A DNA stretch of 64,000 nucleotides. Origin: Pantoea sp. Cy-639 (lineage in GTDB: Bacteria > Pseudomonadota > Gammaproteobacteria > Pseudomonadales > Pseudomonadaceae). The notes under the pieces were generated by a model. It saw nothing but the letters and a program-made list of their open reading frames with translations, was not told where the DNA came from and did not search any database. Location: NCBI RefSeq assembly GCF_011752525.1, contig NZ_VWXI01000001.1:186001-250000 (forward strand). Reading direction: 5' to 3'. The translations under genes and the position numbers were made by a program. Each line of letters opens with the position of its first letter. Within the stretch, counting starts at the first letter, position 1. This document shows positions 54,177-62,630 of this stretch, one piece after another.

Positions 54177-54491
54177 ATGTCAAGGTTATCGAGGGCCGCC
54201 CTGCCCTTGCTGCTGGGTTGCGCACTGCCGGTATTCGCTGACGATTCCGGGGCCGGCAAAGGCTGCATCGACGTGCAGGTCGGCCAGGCGCGGGCGCTGG
54301 CCTATGACTGCCTGACGCAGACACTGCGCGGAGGGGATCAACGGGCTGCCGAGCGGTTGCGCGAGCAGACCGATCCGGCCCAGCAGCTCAGGCGCAGGTC
54401 ACCGAACCAGTTGGGGCTGGCGACGCCGGCAGCGACGTCGACCCGAATGGGCAGCGGGTTCGGGGTGTCGGTGGTACCGCAGCGGCCTTAG
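54177..54491 (+). CDS. Small secreted hypothetical protein
   Basis: 104 residues with a signal peptide (LSRAALPLLLGCALPVFADD, cut after VFA). Two cysteines (KGCIDV and YDCLTQ) could form a disulfide. The ATG at 54177 follows GAGGAGCGAG. It is divergent from the STN-fecI-fecR operon and could be its target or unrelated. No family recognised. Confidence 0.7.
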   Translation: MSRLSRAALPLLLGCALPVFADDSGAGKGCIDVQVGQARALAYDCLTQTLRGGDQRAAERLREQTDPAQQLRRRSPNQLGLATPAATSTRMGSGFGVSVVPQRP

Positions 54492-54674
54492 GGGGCGCAC
54501 TGGGGGAGCGCGCTCCGGGGCGCCAGAAATATCTGGTAACACGCTGAGCATACTGACTATTTTGCGACGCCCGGCCAGAACTTTTGCCACGGTGCCGGTC
54601 TATGGCTAGGCGTGGGTCGCGGTCCTGCAGCCCGATGGCCACGCGCCCGACTGTCCATAGAGGTTGTCTTCGCC

Positions 54675-55073
54675 ATGAAAATCCCTGCCCCTCGCATGCT
54701 GCTGCTCGGTCTGCTCGCACTCGCGGCGGTCGGCTCGGCGTCTGCCGCCCAGATGCAGGCCCAGGGCCCTGCCCCGGCGCACGCGCTGGCGACCGTGCAG
54801 CCGCCATTGCAAACGCCGGCCTCCCCCTGGCCGAACCTGGCCAGCGGCACGGCGCAACAGGGCGGGCCGATGCTTGCCCATGACGACCGCTACTGGCGCG
54901 ACGGCCGCTGGCACTATCGCCGGGACGACTGGCGCGAGGAACAGTGGCGCCGTGAACAATGGCGTCGCGAGCAGCATCGTCGGGAAGTGGAGCGCCAGCG
55001 TTACTGGGAACGTCATCACGACCGTGCCATGCACCATCGCTACCAGGATGATCGTCGCTACTACCGGCGCTGA
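54675..55073 (+). CDS. Arg/Trp/His-rich secreted hypothetical protein
   Basis: 132 residues: a signal peptide (LLLGLLALAAVGSASAAQ) and a low-complexity C-terminal half rich in Arg, Trp, Tyr and His (DDRYWRDGRWHYRRDDW, REEQWRREQWRREQHRR). Such periplasmic or secreted proteins are common in Pseudomonas with unknown function. It converges on the beta-lactamase gene. Confidence 0.72.
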   Translation: MKIPAPRMLLLGLLALAAVGSASAAQMQAQGPAPAHALATVQPPLQTPASPWPNLASGTAQQGGPMLAHDDRYWRDGRWHYRRDDWREEQWRREQWRREQHRREVERQRYWERHHDRAMHHRYQDDRRYYRR

Positions 55074-55119
55074 AGCCGCGCCCAGGCACACGCCAACGGC
55101 CGACTCGCAGATGACGCCA

Positions 55120-55144
55120 AGCCCCGTCACCCGAAGCGGGGGCT
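55120..55144. terminator. Probable bidirectional terminator
   Basis: AGCCCCG, a 10-base loop and CGGGGGCT form a GC-rich hairpin between the convergent hypothetical gene and the beta-lactamase gene, touching the stop codon of the latter. There is no T-run. Confidence 0.4.
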
Positions 55145-56019
55145 CAGCCCTTCCAGGTATCCACCACCACGCGGGTCGCCTGGGCGATCACTTCGCTGTT
55201 CCACGCCGCGCTCTTCTCCTGTGCGCGGCTGAACACCACCAGGATCCACGGTGCCCGTCCCTTCGGCCAGATGATCGCGACATCGTTGGCCACGCCATAA
55301 TCCCCCGACCCGGTCTTGTCCCCCACCACCCAACCCTGCGGCACGCCGGCACGGATGCGGCTGTCGCCGGTGGTGTTGCCCTTGAGCCAGTCGCGCAACT
55401 GGTCCTGGGCACCGGCCGGCAGGCCGTTGGTCAGCAGCAGGCGCTGCAGGGTGACACCCATGGCCTGCGCCGTGGTGGTATCGCGTGGGTCGCCCGGCAA
55501 TGCGCTGTTCAGCGTCGGCTCGTTGCGATCAAGGCGGAAACTCGGATCGCCCAGGCGTCGGGCGAAGGCGGTCAGTCCGGCCGGGCCGCCCACCAGTTCC
55601 AGCAACAGGTTGCCGGCAGTGTTATCGCTGTACTGCAAGGCAGCGGCGCAGAGTTCGGCGACGGTCATGCCCGCCCCGGTGTGCTTTTCGGTGACCGGTG
55701 AATAGACCACCAGTTGGCCAATGTCGTAGGGGATCTGGCGCTCGAGTAATTTAGGATCCGTCTGACTCTTGTGCAGGACCGCTCCGACAAGGACAGCCTT
55801 GAACGTACTACAAAAGGCGAAGCGCTTGTCCGCACGATAGGCCAGGCGCTTGCCGCTGCCGGTATCGAGGGCCCAGAGGCCGAGAGTGATGCCGGCAGCG
55901 TGTTCAAGCTGTTGCAACTGACGTTGCAGCGAGTTGCCCGCCCAGGCAGGCAGCGCCAGGGCTGCAGCACCACCCAGCCCCCCCTGCAAGAGGTGACGGC
56001 GGCTGATGGTCGATGGCAT
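55144..56019 (-). CDS. Class A beta-lactamase with Tat signal
   Basis: 291 residues. The N-terminus has a twin-arginine export signal (SRRHLLQGGLGGAAALALPAWA). All class A motifs are present: STFK (catalytic Ser and Lys) in FCSTFKAVL, SDN in YSDNTAGNL, the omega-loop Glu in EPTLN, and KTG in DKTGSGDYG. It has Cys at Ambler 69 but Gly rather than Cys at 238, so it lacks the disulfide of class A carbapenemases. KTGSGDYG resembles CTX-M/L2-type extended-spectrum enzymes. It hydrolyses beta-lactams in the periplasm. No AmpR/BlaR-type regulator is adjacent. Confidence 0.95.
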   Translation of the reverse strand: MPSTISRRHLLQGGLGGAAALALPAWAGNSLQRQLQQLEHAAGITLGLWALDTGSGKRLAYRADKRFAFCSTFKAVLVGAVLHKSQTDPKLLERQIPYDIGQLVVYSPVTEKHTGAGMTVAELCAAALQYSDNTAGNLLLELVGGPAGLTAFARRLGDPSFRLDRNEPTLNSALPGDPRDTTTAQAMGVTLQRLLLTNGLPAGAQDQLRDWLKGNTTGDSRIRAGVPQGWVVGDKTGSGDYGVANDVAIIWPKGRAPWILVVFSRAQEKSAAWNSEVIAQATRVVVDTWKG

Positions 56020-56089
56020 GGTCTGCTCCCTGGGACAATGGACGAGGCGCGCAGGCTAGAGGTTTTTACCGTGTAAGCCAAGGCCCCCT

Positions 56090-56725
56090 TCAGGGCCCAG
56101 TAGCCGGTGCCGGCAGGCGGATGCCCCGCTGCACGCCAGGACGCTGCGCCACTCGGGCATACCAGGCTTCAAGGTGTGTGTAGCGACTGAAGTCGAACGC
56201 CACCAGACGGGCAATATGCAGCCAGCCGAATGTGGCGATGTCCGCCATCGAGTAGGCCTCGCCGGCCAGCCAGGGATGACTGGCCAGACGCTGGTCGAGC
56301 GTGGCGAAGGTCGCCTCGGTCAGTGCCTGGTAGCGGTGAATGGCGCAGGGGTTGGGCGGGCTGTCGAAACACTCGAAATGCACCCGCTGCCCCAGCAGAG
56401 GCCCCATGCTCGCGCTGTGGTACATCAGCCAGGTGATTACCGCCCAGCGCTCCTGAGGCCCCTGCCCGAGCAACTGCCCGCTCAGGTGCGCCAGGTACAA
56501 CAGAATGGCGGCGGACTCGAACAACACGATATCGGCCGCACGGTCGACCAATACCGGAATACGCCCGCTGGGGTTGAGCGCGAGAAACTGCTCGGCGCGA
56601 TGCTCACCTTGCTCGATGCGCACATGGTGCAAGGTATAGGGCAGGCCGAGCTCCTCCAGGGCGATGGTGATCTTGAAGCCATTGGGTGAACTGTCGGTAT
56701 AGAGAACCAGGTCGGGGGCTGACAT
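56090..56725 (-). CDS. Glutathione S-transferase family protein
   Basis: 211 residues: thioredoxin-like N-domain with LYTDSSPNGFKITIALEELGLPY, NPSGRIPVLVD and the glutathione gamma-glutamyl contact in FESAAILLYLA; helical C-domain with YSMADIATFGWLHIA. It conjugates glutathione to electrophiles or acts as a disulfide-bond-type GST (YghU/YfcG-like). The ATG at 56725 follows AAGGAG. Confidence 0.92.
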   Translation of the reverse strand: MSAPDLVLYTDSSPNGFKITIALEELGLPYTLHHVRIEQGEHRAEQFLALNPSGRIPVLVDRAADIVLFESAAILLYLAHLSGQLLGQGPQERWAVITWLMYHSASMGPLLGQRVHFECFDSPPNPCAIHRYQALTEATFATLDQRLASHPWLAGEAYSMADIATFGWLHIARLVAFDFSRYTHLEAWYARVAQRPGVQRGIRLPAPATGP

Positions 56726-56869
56726 GCCGTACTCCTTGCAGGGCTGGTGCGACGCTGCACCTGGTCGCCATGCTAGGCACTGGCCCCGGCGTGGAAAAAC
56801 GATATCTAGCCCCTGGGACTTTAGATTTTCTATATCGATGCAGTCCGCTCTAGCAGGCACGCCCTCATA

Positions 56870-57487
56870 TCAGAGGCTGGTTTCTTCGACAGCGTCCCTG
56901 ACGGGCTGCGGGTAATGGGTGGTTAGCACTGCCCAGTGCAGGCTCTGCGAGCCAGGTACCCGGCCACCGCAATGGCTCGTCTGCCGATAGGCATCTGCCG
57001 CCCCCGCCACCCGCTCGAGATGCTTGTCCCAGCGCTCGTCAGCGAAATTCACGCCAACGATGATCACACTGCCAGTGGATACCTTCTCCGCCTGGGACCT
57101 GAGCCGGCTCATGTACCAATAGTCATCGCTGGCACTGTTGAACATCTTGCCTTGGTTGCGATTGGCGAAAGGCACCTTGATCTCGATGAAGTGATAGCGC
57201 CCCTCCAGGTCACTGACCCACAGGTCGCAGCGCTTTTCCCGGATGTCCATGCTCGCTCGACGTTGATCGAGGGCCACCCCATATTCCACACCGATGTCGC
57301 CATACTCGCCGGCACAGGTGGCGCGAAGTCCATGTTCGCGGATCAGCCAGAAATAGAACTCGAACTTCAACCAGCCTTCGAAACCATTGCCCAGCACTTC
57401 CACGGACGCAGGCAAGTTGCCCCGTTCGGCCGTCCAGGATTGCAGGAACTTCTCGAATTCGATCCCGACATCGGCAACACCCGGCAT
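56870..57487 (-). CDS. Hypothetical protein with possible PD-(D/E)XK nuclease core
   Basis: 205 residues from the ATG at 57487 (an in-frame GTG at 57496 is close to AAGG and may be used instead). CDLWVSDLEGRYHFIEIKVP fits a PD-(D/E)XK core (D...E-x-K) and a helical region precedes it. This fold is common in restriction and repair enzymes but also in many unrelated proteins. It stands alone with no methylase or toxin partner. No family name recognised. Confidence 0.65.
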   Translation of the reverse strand: MPGVADVGIEFEKFLQSWTAERGNLPASVEVLGNGFEGWLKFEFYFWLIREHGLRATCAGEYGDIGVEYGVALDQRRASMDIREKRCDLWVSDLEGRYHFIEIKVPFANRNQGKMFNSASDDYWYMSRLRSQAEKVSTGSVIIVGVNFADERWDKHLERVAGAADAYRQTSHCGGRVPGSQSLHWAVLTTHYPQPVRDAVEETSL

Positions 57488-57496
57488 CTCGTGCAC

Positions 57497-57790
57497 ACCT
57501 TGCAGTGAAAGGCGCAGACAATATCATACGGCCATCAATCGCCCCAGGCAGGCCCTGCATGCCCGCTATTGCAGGGCTTCACCGCGTCGCGGATAGACTG
57601 TGCAGCCCCCTCCCGCCACCACCGCCTTGCTGCTGATGATCGACTCGAGCCTGGTGATGATGACCTGGCAGTTAACAGATACTCGCCCCGCCAGACCAGC
57701 AGCGCGCCGGTGATGCATACGTGCATCGCAGCAGAACCAGACCGACAACTGAGGCCGAGCGCGCGAGGGAAAGACGCAGCCCGGTGATCG
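57497..57790. other. Intergenic region without a convincing gene
   Basis: 294 bases between two minus-strand genes. Short frames occur in several phases but none has a good ribosome site, family pattern or consistent codon use. No repeat or hairpin of note was seen. Confidence 0.5.
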
Positions 57791-57985
57791 TCAGTTGCCG
57801 CGCTTGTCCTGTTTCTTCTGGTAAGCCTTCAACCGCGTACCCGCGCGCTGCACGGTGGCCATCTTCTCCGGCCGCTTCATGCTCCGCCAACGGCGGATTT
57901 CTTCCCGGCTGCGTCCGCAACTGGTGCATATTTCGCTGTTGAGCTGGCACAGCGAGACGCAGGGATTTTCGATGTCTTTGGCCAT
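57791..57985 (-). CDS. DUF1289 small cysteine-rich protein
   Basis: 64 residues with the DUF1289 pattern IENPCVSLCQLNSEICTSCGR: four cysteines that probably bind zinc or an iron-sulfur cluster, followed by EEIRRWRSM. The C-terminus is basic. Small proteins of this family are widespread in proteobacteria; function unknown. Confidence 0.92.
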   Translation of the reverse strand: MAKDIENPCVSLCQLNSEICTSCGRSREEIRRWRSMKRPEKMATVQRAGTRLKAYQKKQDKRGN

Positions 57986-58351
57986 GGTCGCGCTCCGTCG
58001 AGGGGCGCGTAGGGTACCCGGTCAGCGACGCCCTGTCCTTCACCCGCAAGCGCCAGGACATGCGCACCGGATCCACTTGCCGGCGCCACGACATCGGTAG
58101 CGGCCTGCGAGGCGACGAAAGGTCGCCCCCTTGCCTGCCAAGGCTCGCGGCCCGGCAGTGGGTTATCTCGCCACGCTGAACCACAGGTGAAATGGAGCCG
58201 TGCTGCTACGCTGCACAAAAGATGAAAAACCTTTCATTTGACACCGCCCTGGGAAGTCCTACGGCAGGACAAACCCATCGCAGCGCCACGCAGGATCGCC
58301 AAGCGCCTTGTTGCACGGAAGCTTCATCGTTACCCGCGGGAGGAGCTTTCC
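57986..58351. other. Intergenic region, possible promoter near 58238
   Basis: 366 bases between the divergent DUF1289 and UPF0303 genes. A TTGACA hexamer at 58238-58243 could be a -35 box for the plus-strand gene, but no good -10 follows at the right distance. No gene is supported. Confidence 0.4.
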
Positions 58352-58888
58352 ATGACACTGGCCGAAGACCTGGCGCTGCTGATCCAGCAGGAAAAGACCC
58401 TGCTGTTCGACCATTTCGACGAAGACGTGGCCTGGCAACTCGGCTCGCTGCTGCAACAGCGAGCCGAGGCCGAAGGCTGGCTGCTGGTGATCGATGTGCG
58501 TCGTTTCGACCGCCCGTTGTTTCTCGCCGCCCGCCCCGGCGTGACACCGCACAACCATGACTGGGTGCGGCGCAAGAGCAATACCGTACAGCGCTTCCAG
58601 TGCAGCTCCTACCGCATCGGCCATCAACTGGCCATGGACCAGAAGGACATCGCCCAGCGCTACAACCTGTCGCCGGCCGACTATGCCAGTGCCGGCGGCG
58701 GTTTCCCGATCACGGTCAAGGGCGCCGGGGTGATCGGCAGCGTCACCGTGTCCGGCCTGCCTGAACGGCAGGACCATCAGGTCATCATCGATGCCTTGTG
58801 CACCCTGCTCGGCCATGATCGCGACGCACTCTCGCTGGCAGCACATACCCACGCGCCGGCGCCGCGCAAGGTCGCGCAGGCAAGTTGA
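58352..58888 (+). CDS. UPF0303 / HbpS-like heme-degrading-domain protein
   Basis: 178 residues of the HbpS-like/UPF0303 family (PF03928): LLFDHFDEDVAWQLGSLL, VIDVRRFDRPLFLAARPG, and the glycine-rich end ASAGGGFPITVKGAGVIGS followed by VTVSGLPERQDHQVI. Relatives bind heme or act in oxidative stress. The ATG at 58352 follows GGGAGGAGC. Cytoplasmic, monocistronic. Confidence 0.9.
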   Translation: MTLAEDLALLIQQEKTLLFDHFDEDVAWQLGSLLQQRAEAEGWLLVIDVRRFDRPLFLAARPGVTPHNHDWVRRKSNTVQRFQCSSYRIGHQLAMDQKDIAQRYNLSPADYASAGGGFPITVKGAGVIGSVTVSGLPERQDHQVIIDALCTLLGHDRDALSLAAHTHAPAPRKVAQAS

Positions 58889-58918
58889 ACGTGGTTCTGG
58901 GTGGGCGCCGGCGGACGC

Positions 58919-59341
58919 TCAGGCCTCGCCGTCGCTCTGGTGCAGATGCAGCACCACTGCCAACTCGTCACGCAACCACGGTTGTGCCAGGGTCGGCAGC
59001 CGCTCGCGGATCTGTCGGGCAACCCAGCGCTGGCCACGGGCAATGAACAGCAGACGCTCGTCCAGGTCGGCAATGGCCATGGCCTTGCCATGGAACTCAC
59101 CCATGCCCTGCCCCGGCGCGACCTCCAGCCGCTCCAGGCAATGACGCAAACGGCGGCAGCTTTCCGCCTCGCCGTGGTGCAGGTGCTCCAGACGCGCGAG
59201 CAGTTCGGGATCGTCGGTCTGGCGGGCAGTGTCGAGCATCAACCGAGCGCCAGCGCGCTCGGCCCGCAACAGCATGCGCAACCAGTCGATCAGTTCGCCG
59301 CAAAGCGGGGTATCGGCGTGAAGGGATTGGGCAGAGCACAT
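58919..59341 (-). CDS. Hypothetical all-helical protein
   Basis: 140 residues predicted almost wholly helical, with His/Glu-containing helices (ELLARLEHLHHGEAESCRRL) that recall ferritin-like bundles. I do not recognise a characterised family and there is no partner gene. A cytoplasmic location is likely since there is no signal peptide. Confidence 0.7.
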   Translation of the reverse strand: MCSAQSLHADTPLCGELIDWLRMLLRAERAGARLMLDTARQTDDPELLARLEHLHHGEAESCRRLRHCLERLEVAPGQGMGEFHGKAMAIADLDERLLFIARGQRWVARQIRERLPTLAQPWLRDELAVVLHLHQSDGEA

Positions 59342-59609
59342 CGCAAGACTCCTGGAGCCGCTCTACGGCGCGGTGACTACAGGAGCTTAGAGCCATGGCG
59401 CGATGAACATAATTGAAAAAAAATGGGGCTTGAGTGCAACAAAACGAATAGATCCCCCACAGCCACCTACCTGCAACTACCAGATGCGCCAATGAGCACA
59501 GAAGCGGCGCCAGCCACTGCAAGGTACGCATGCGCTGTGCATCGATGCCGTTTTCTTGCAGTATCGGAAGCCGAAAAAGCCACCGGCCTGCCAAGGAGAG
59601 TCACCGCCC

Positions 59610-60170
59610 ATGAGCGCATTCGCCCCCAACGCTGCCCTGTTGATCATCGACATGCAGGCCGGCATCAATCACCCTCGCCTGGGCCGGCGCAACAACCCCG
59701 AAGCCGAGCAGCGCCTGGGCGAGTTGCTGGCGGCCTGGCGCCTGTGGCAACGCCCAGTGATCCATGTACGGCATGTGTCACGCGACCCTGCCTCGGTGTT
59801 CTGGCCCGGACAGTCCGGCTGCGCGTTCCAACCCGCATTCAGCCCGCAGGTCAACGAGGCGCTGTTCGACAAGCACGTGCCCGACGCCTTCGCCCATAGC
59901 GGCCTGGAGCGCTGGCTGCACGTCCGTGGGATCGAGCAGTTGGTGATCGCCGGGGTGATCACCAACAACTCGGTGGAAGCCACCGCGCGCAGTGCCGGCA
60001 ACCTGGGGTTCGACACCGTGGTGGTGGCGGACGCCTGCTACACCTTCGACCTGCACGATGCCCAGGGACGGCGATGGCCGGCAGAGGACGTGCACGCCCT
60101 GTCGCTGGCCAACCTGGCCATGGACTACGCCCGGGTCCTGGACTGCGCGCAGGTCCTGGCCGGCGGTTGA
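59610..60170 (+). CDS. Isochorismatase-family protein with Ser in place of catalytic Cys
   Basis: 186 residues of the isochorismatase superfamily: the Asp in LLIIDMQAGIN, the Lys in FDKHVPDAF and the oxyanion loop are present. The nucleophile segment reads GVITNNSVEATAR, with Ser where cysteine hydrolases have Cys. Members lacking this Cys cannot use the amidase mechanism; some, such as PhzD, hydrolyse vinyl ethers instead. I chose the ATG at 59610 (ribosome site AAGGAG). Confidence 0.85.
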   Translation: MSAFAPNAALLIIDMQAGINHPRLGRRNNPEAEQRLGELLAAWRLWQRPVIHVRHVSRDPASVFWPGQSGCAFQPAFSPQVNEALFDKHVPDAFAHSGLERWLHVRGIEQLVIAGVITNNSVEATARSAGNLGFDTVVVADACYTFDLHDAQGRRWPAEDVHALSLANLAMDYARVLDCAQVLAGG

Positions 60171-60171
60171 A

Positions 60172-60525
60172 TCAGGCAAGCTGGCGCAGCTTCGCCAGCG
60201 GCAACCATCCCAACTCGTCATTGCGCAGGCTGCGGCACCACAACCAGCCATTGAGACGCCGCAGCCCCTCCACCACTTGCCCTGGGTCGATATCCAGCTC
60301 ATGGGCACTGTAGGCTTCCAACGCCCTGCCTCGATCGACACCCAGCCGCTCGATCACCTGGACCGGCACCCAGCCCGGCGTCTGCCCGGCACAACTGCAC
60401 AGGTACCAGTCCTCCCAGTCCTCCTCCCCCTCGTAGCGCTGGCCGATCTGCAGCCAGGTTCCCCGGGCAAAGGTGATGGGCCTTGGATATTCACTGCGAT
60501 GAAGTGCAATCACGACGTACTTCAC
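60172..60525 (-). CDS. SH3-like domain protein
   Basis: 117 residues from a GTG with ribosome site GGGAGAGG. Two SH3-like segments are visible: GTWLQIGQRYEGEEDWEDWYLC...GWVPVQVIE and an aromatic repeat GWLWCRSLRNDELGWLPLAKL. Probably a small cytoplasmic binding protein. It is convergent with the preceding hydrolase with a 1-base gap. Confidence 0.8.
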   Translation of the reverse strand: MKYVVIALHRSEYPRPITFARGTWLQIGQRYEGEEDWEDWYLCSCAGQTPGWVPVQVIERLGVDRGRALEAYSAHELDIDPGQVVEGLRRLNGWLWCRSLRNDELGWLPLAKLRQLA

Positions 60526-60597
60526 TAGCCTCTCCCTGGCTGCGAAAAGCGTCGATGCTAGCAGACCGGCCCCGGCGCATGACGCACGCCCGTCAGC

Positions 60598-61302
60598 TCA
60601 CACCGCACGGGTGATGCCGCCGTCGACCCGCAGGTTCTGCCCAGTGATGTACCCCGCGCCGTCAGACGCCAGGAAACTGATGGTGGCGGCAATCTCTTCG
60701 GCCTTGCCGTACCGCTCCATGGGAATGCGGCTACGAAACTCCGCCTTCTCCGGCAAGCTGTCGATGAACCCTGGCAGTACGTTGTTCATGCGGATGTTCT
60801 CGGCGGCGTAACGATCGGCGAACAGCTTGGTGAACGCCGCCAACCCGGCACGGAACACCCCGGAGGTGGGGAAGGCCGGATCTGGCTCGAAGGTGGCGAA
60901 GGTGGAAATGTTGATGATGGCGCCGGCCTGCTGGCGTTGCATGATCGGTGTCACCAATCGAGTCGGGCGCACTACGTTGAGGAAATACACCTCCATGCCG
61001 CGGTGCCAGTCTTCGTCGCTGAGCTCGAGGACCGGTGCGCGCGGGCCATGGCCTGCGCTGTTGACCAGCACATCGACCCGTCCCCAGCGTTGCATCACGG
61101 CATCGACCAGACGCTGCAGATCCTCTACTGACTGGTTGGAGCCTGTGAGCCCCAGGCCACCCAGCTCGGCGGCCAGCGCCTCGCCCTTGCCGGACGACGA
61201 CAGGATCGCCACCTTGAAGCCATCGGCGGCCAATCGCCGGGCGGCGGCGGCTCCCATGCCACTGCCGCCGGCGGTGATGATTGCGACTTTTTCGGAAGAC
61301 AT
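60598..61302 (-). CDS. SDR-family protein lacking the Tyr-x3-Lys pair
   Basis: 234 residues of the short-chain dehydrogenase fold: nucleotide-binding TAGGSGMGAAAA, VNSAGHGPRAP and C-terminal GYITGQNLRVDGGITRAV. The catalytic Ser is likely in IINISTFATF, but the expected Tyr-x3-Lys reads SGVFR, so both residues are replaced. The protein may still bind NAD(P)H with altered chemistry. It is divergent from a LysR gene that may control it. Confidence 0.88.
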   Translation of the reverse strand: MSSEKVAIITAGGSGMGAAAARRLAADGFKVAILSSSGKGEALAAELGGLGLTGSNQSVEDLQRLVDAVMQRWGRVDVLVNSAGHGPRAPVLELSDEDWHRGMEVYFLNVVRPTRLVTPIMQRQQAGAIINISTFATFEPDPAFPTSGVFRAGLAAFTKLFADRYAAENIRMNNVLPGFIDSLPEKAEFRSRIPMERYGKAEEIAATISFLASDGAGYITGQNLRVDGGITRAV

Positions 61303-61405
61303 GCGCTGCTCCTTCGGGGGATTGATCGAAAGGCCTCATGAAGCCAGAATCCGGTGCCATGCACCATTCACAAATACTGGCAGCAGCCAGCAGGAAATCT
61401 ACTGG

Positions 61406-62335
61406 ATGAGCGCCACCGGGCGACGTACCGCCCCCTCCATCGTCAACCACCTGGCGGCCTTCGAGGCCGCCGCCCGGCTGGGCAGCTTCCGCGCCGCCGC
61501 CGACGAGCTGCATGTTACCCCTGGCGCTGTCGCGCAGCAGGTCCGGACACTTGAGGACAAGCTCGGCCGACCGCTGTTCGAACGCCTGCCCCGTGGCCTG
61601 CGGACCAACCGCAAAGGCGCCGCCTACCTGCTGCGGGTACGCCTGGCCCTGGACATCCTCGAGGATGCCACCCGTGAGCTGCTGCAGCGCGACGAGCAGG
61701 CCGATCCCGGTCAGGTCCTGCTCAGCACCACCCCCGCCTTCGCCAGCCGCTGGTTGATCCCACGCCTGGGTCAACTGGCGCGAGCCCAGCCGCAGGTGGC
61801 GCTGATGATCGACGCCTCCGACAGCACCCGCCCACTCAGCGGCAAAGGCGCTGTCGATCTGGCCGTGCGCTGGGGTACGCCGCCCTTCGCCGAGGCCTAC
61901 GCCCTGCCCCTGCTGCCTGGCCTGGCCATTCCGGTATGCGCCCCGGCGCTTCGCGGCGAGCGGCGTTGGCAGCAGGCCAGCGACCTGGCCGGGGTGCCGC
62001 TGATCTCTGATAGCCACGACAACTGGCGACGCTGGCTCGACCACCACGGCCAACCCGGCCAGCGCGTCCACGGCCCGGTGTTTTCCCAGACCATCCTCGC
62101 CATCGAGGCCGCCGAGCAAGGCATGGGGATCGCCCTGGTACCCCGCCTGCTGGTAGAGAATGCACTTCGCGCCGGAACCCTGGTGTGCGCCCTTGAACAC
62201 CACGAACTGCAGACGCCCGCAGGCTTCCACCTGCTCGCGGCGCAAGCGCCAGAACCCGGTTCGGCCGCCGCCGTGGTGGTGCGCTGGCTCGAGCAGGAGG
62301 CTTCAGCGGCCTTCATCGACGTGGATCACCGCTAG
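61406..62335 (+). CDS. LysR-family transcriptional regulator (GcvA-like)
   Basis: 309 residues: N-terminal helix-turn-helix (HLAAFEAAARLGSFRAAADE, TPGAVAQQVRTLEDKLG, LFERLPRGLRTN) and a substrate-binding-like C-domain with DLAVRWGTPPF and GMGIALVPRLLVENAL, as in the GcvA/AmpR branch. It is divergent from the SDR gene by 103 bases, the usual LysR target layout. Confidence 0.92.
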   Translation: MSATGRRTAPSIVNHLAAFEAAARLGSFRAAADELHVTPGAVAQQVRTLEDKLGRPLFERLPRGLRTNRKGAAYLLRVRLALDILEDATRELLQRDEQADPGQVLLSTTPAFASRWLIPRLGQLARAQPQVALMIDASDSTRPLSGKGAVDLAVRWGTPPFAEAYALPLLPGLAIPVCAPALRGERRWQQASDLAGVPLISDSHDNWRRWLDHHGQPGQRVHGPVFSQTILAIEAAEQGMGIALVPRLLVENALRAGTLVCALEHHELQTPAGFHLLAAQAPEPGSAAAVVVRWLEQEASAAFIDVDHR

Positions 62336-62370
62336 GTATTTGCTACATATCATTTCAGGAGGACTCGACC

Positions 62371-62457
62371 ATGAACGGGCGAAAAAGCCTGATGGGCAAT
62401 ACCGCCCATTCGCTGCCAGCTCCCGTCCGACAGGGTCTGGCAGCGAATGCTTGTTGA
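62371..62457 (+). CDS. Possible 28-residue peptide gene overlapping a hairpin
   Basis: A short frame (MNGRKSLMGNTAHSLPAP...) starts 7 bases after a strong AGGAGG. It contains a 13-bp inverted repeat, so the open frame may simply be the sequence of a structured 3' end. No family recognised. Confidence 0.3.
   Translation: MNGRKSLMGNTAHSLPAPVRQGLAANAC
62407..62449 (+). terminator. 13-bp inverted repeat after the LysR gene
   Basis: CATTCGCTGCCAG and CTGGCAGCGAATG pair perfectly around a 17-base loop that itself has CCC/GGG ends. It lies 72 bases after the LysR stop codon and is a strong hairpin, probably ending the LysR transcript; no T-run follows. Confidence 0.55.
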
Positions 62458-62630
62458 ATCGGCTGGAAACACTTCTGCTAGCCACTATGTAGGATCGGTC
62501 TTATAGCGATGTAGGAGGTTTCAGACTCCCACACTGCGGTGTATGAATAATCAGTATTTACCCCCCGATTGAGCTGATACCGTCTTGTCTTTCTTGAAAC
62601 GGCATGGATGCCAAGGAACGCGAGAACGAC

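Noticed and set aside
54505..54516. 12-bp perfect palindrome GGAGCGCGCTCC
   Set aside because: It has no loop and no T-run, so it is not a convincing terminator, and GC-rich palindromes of this length are common here.
57566..57787. Small frames on both strands between the possible nuclease and DUF1289 genes
   Set aside because: No ribosome site, no family pattern and atypical composition; treated as intergenic.
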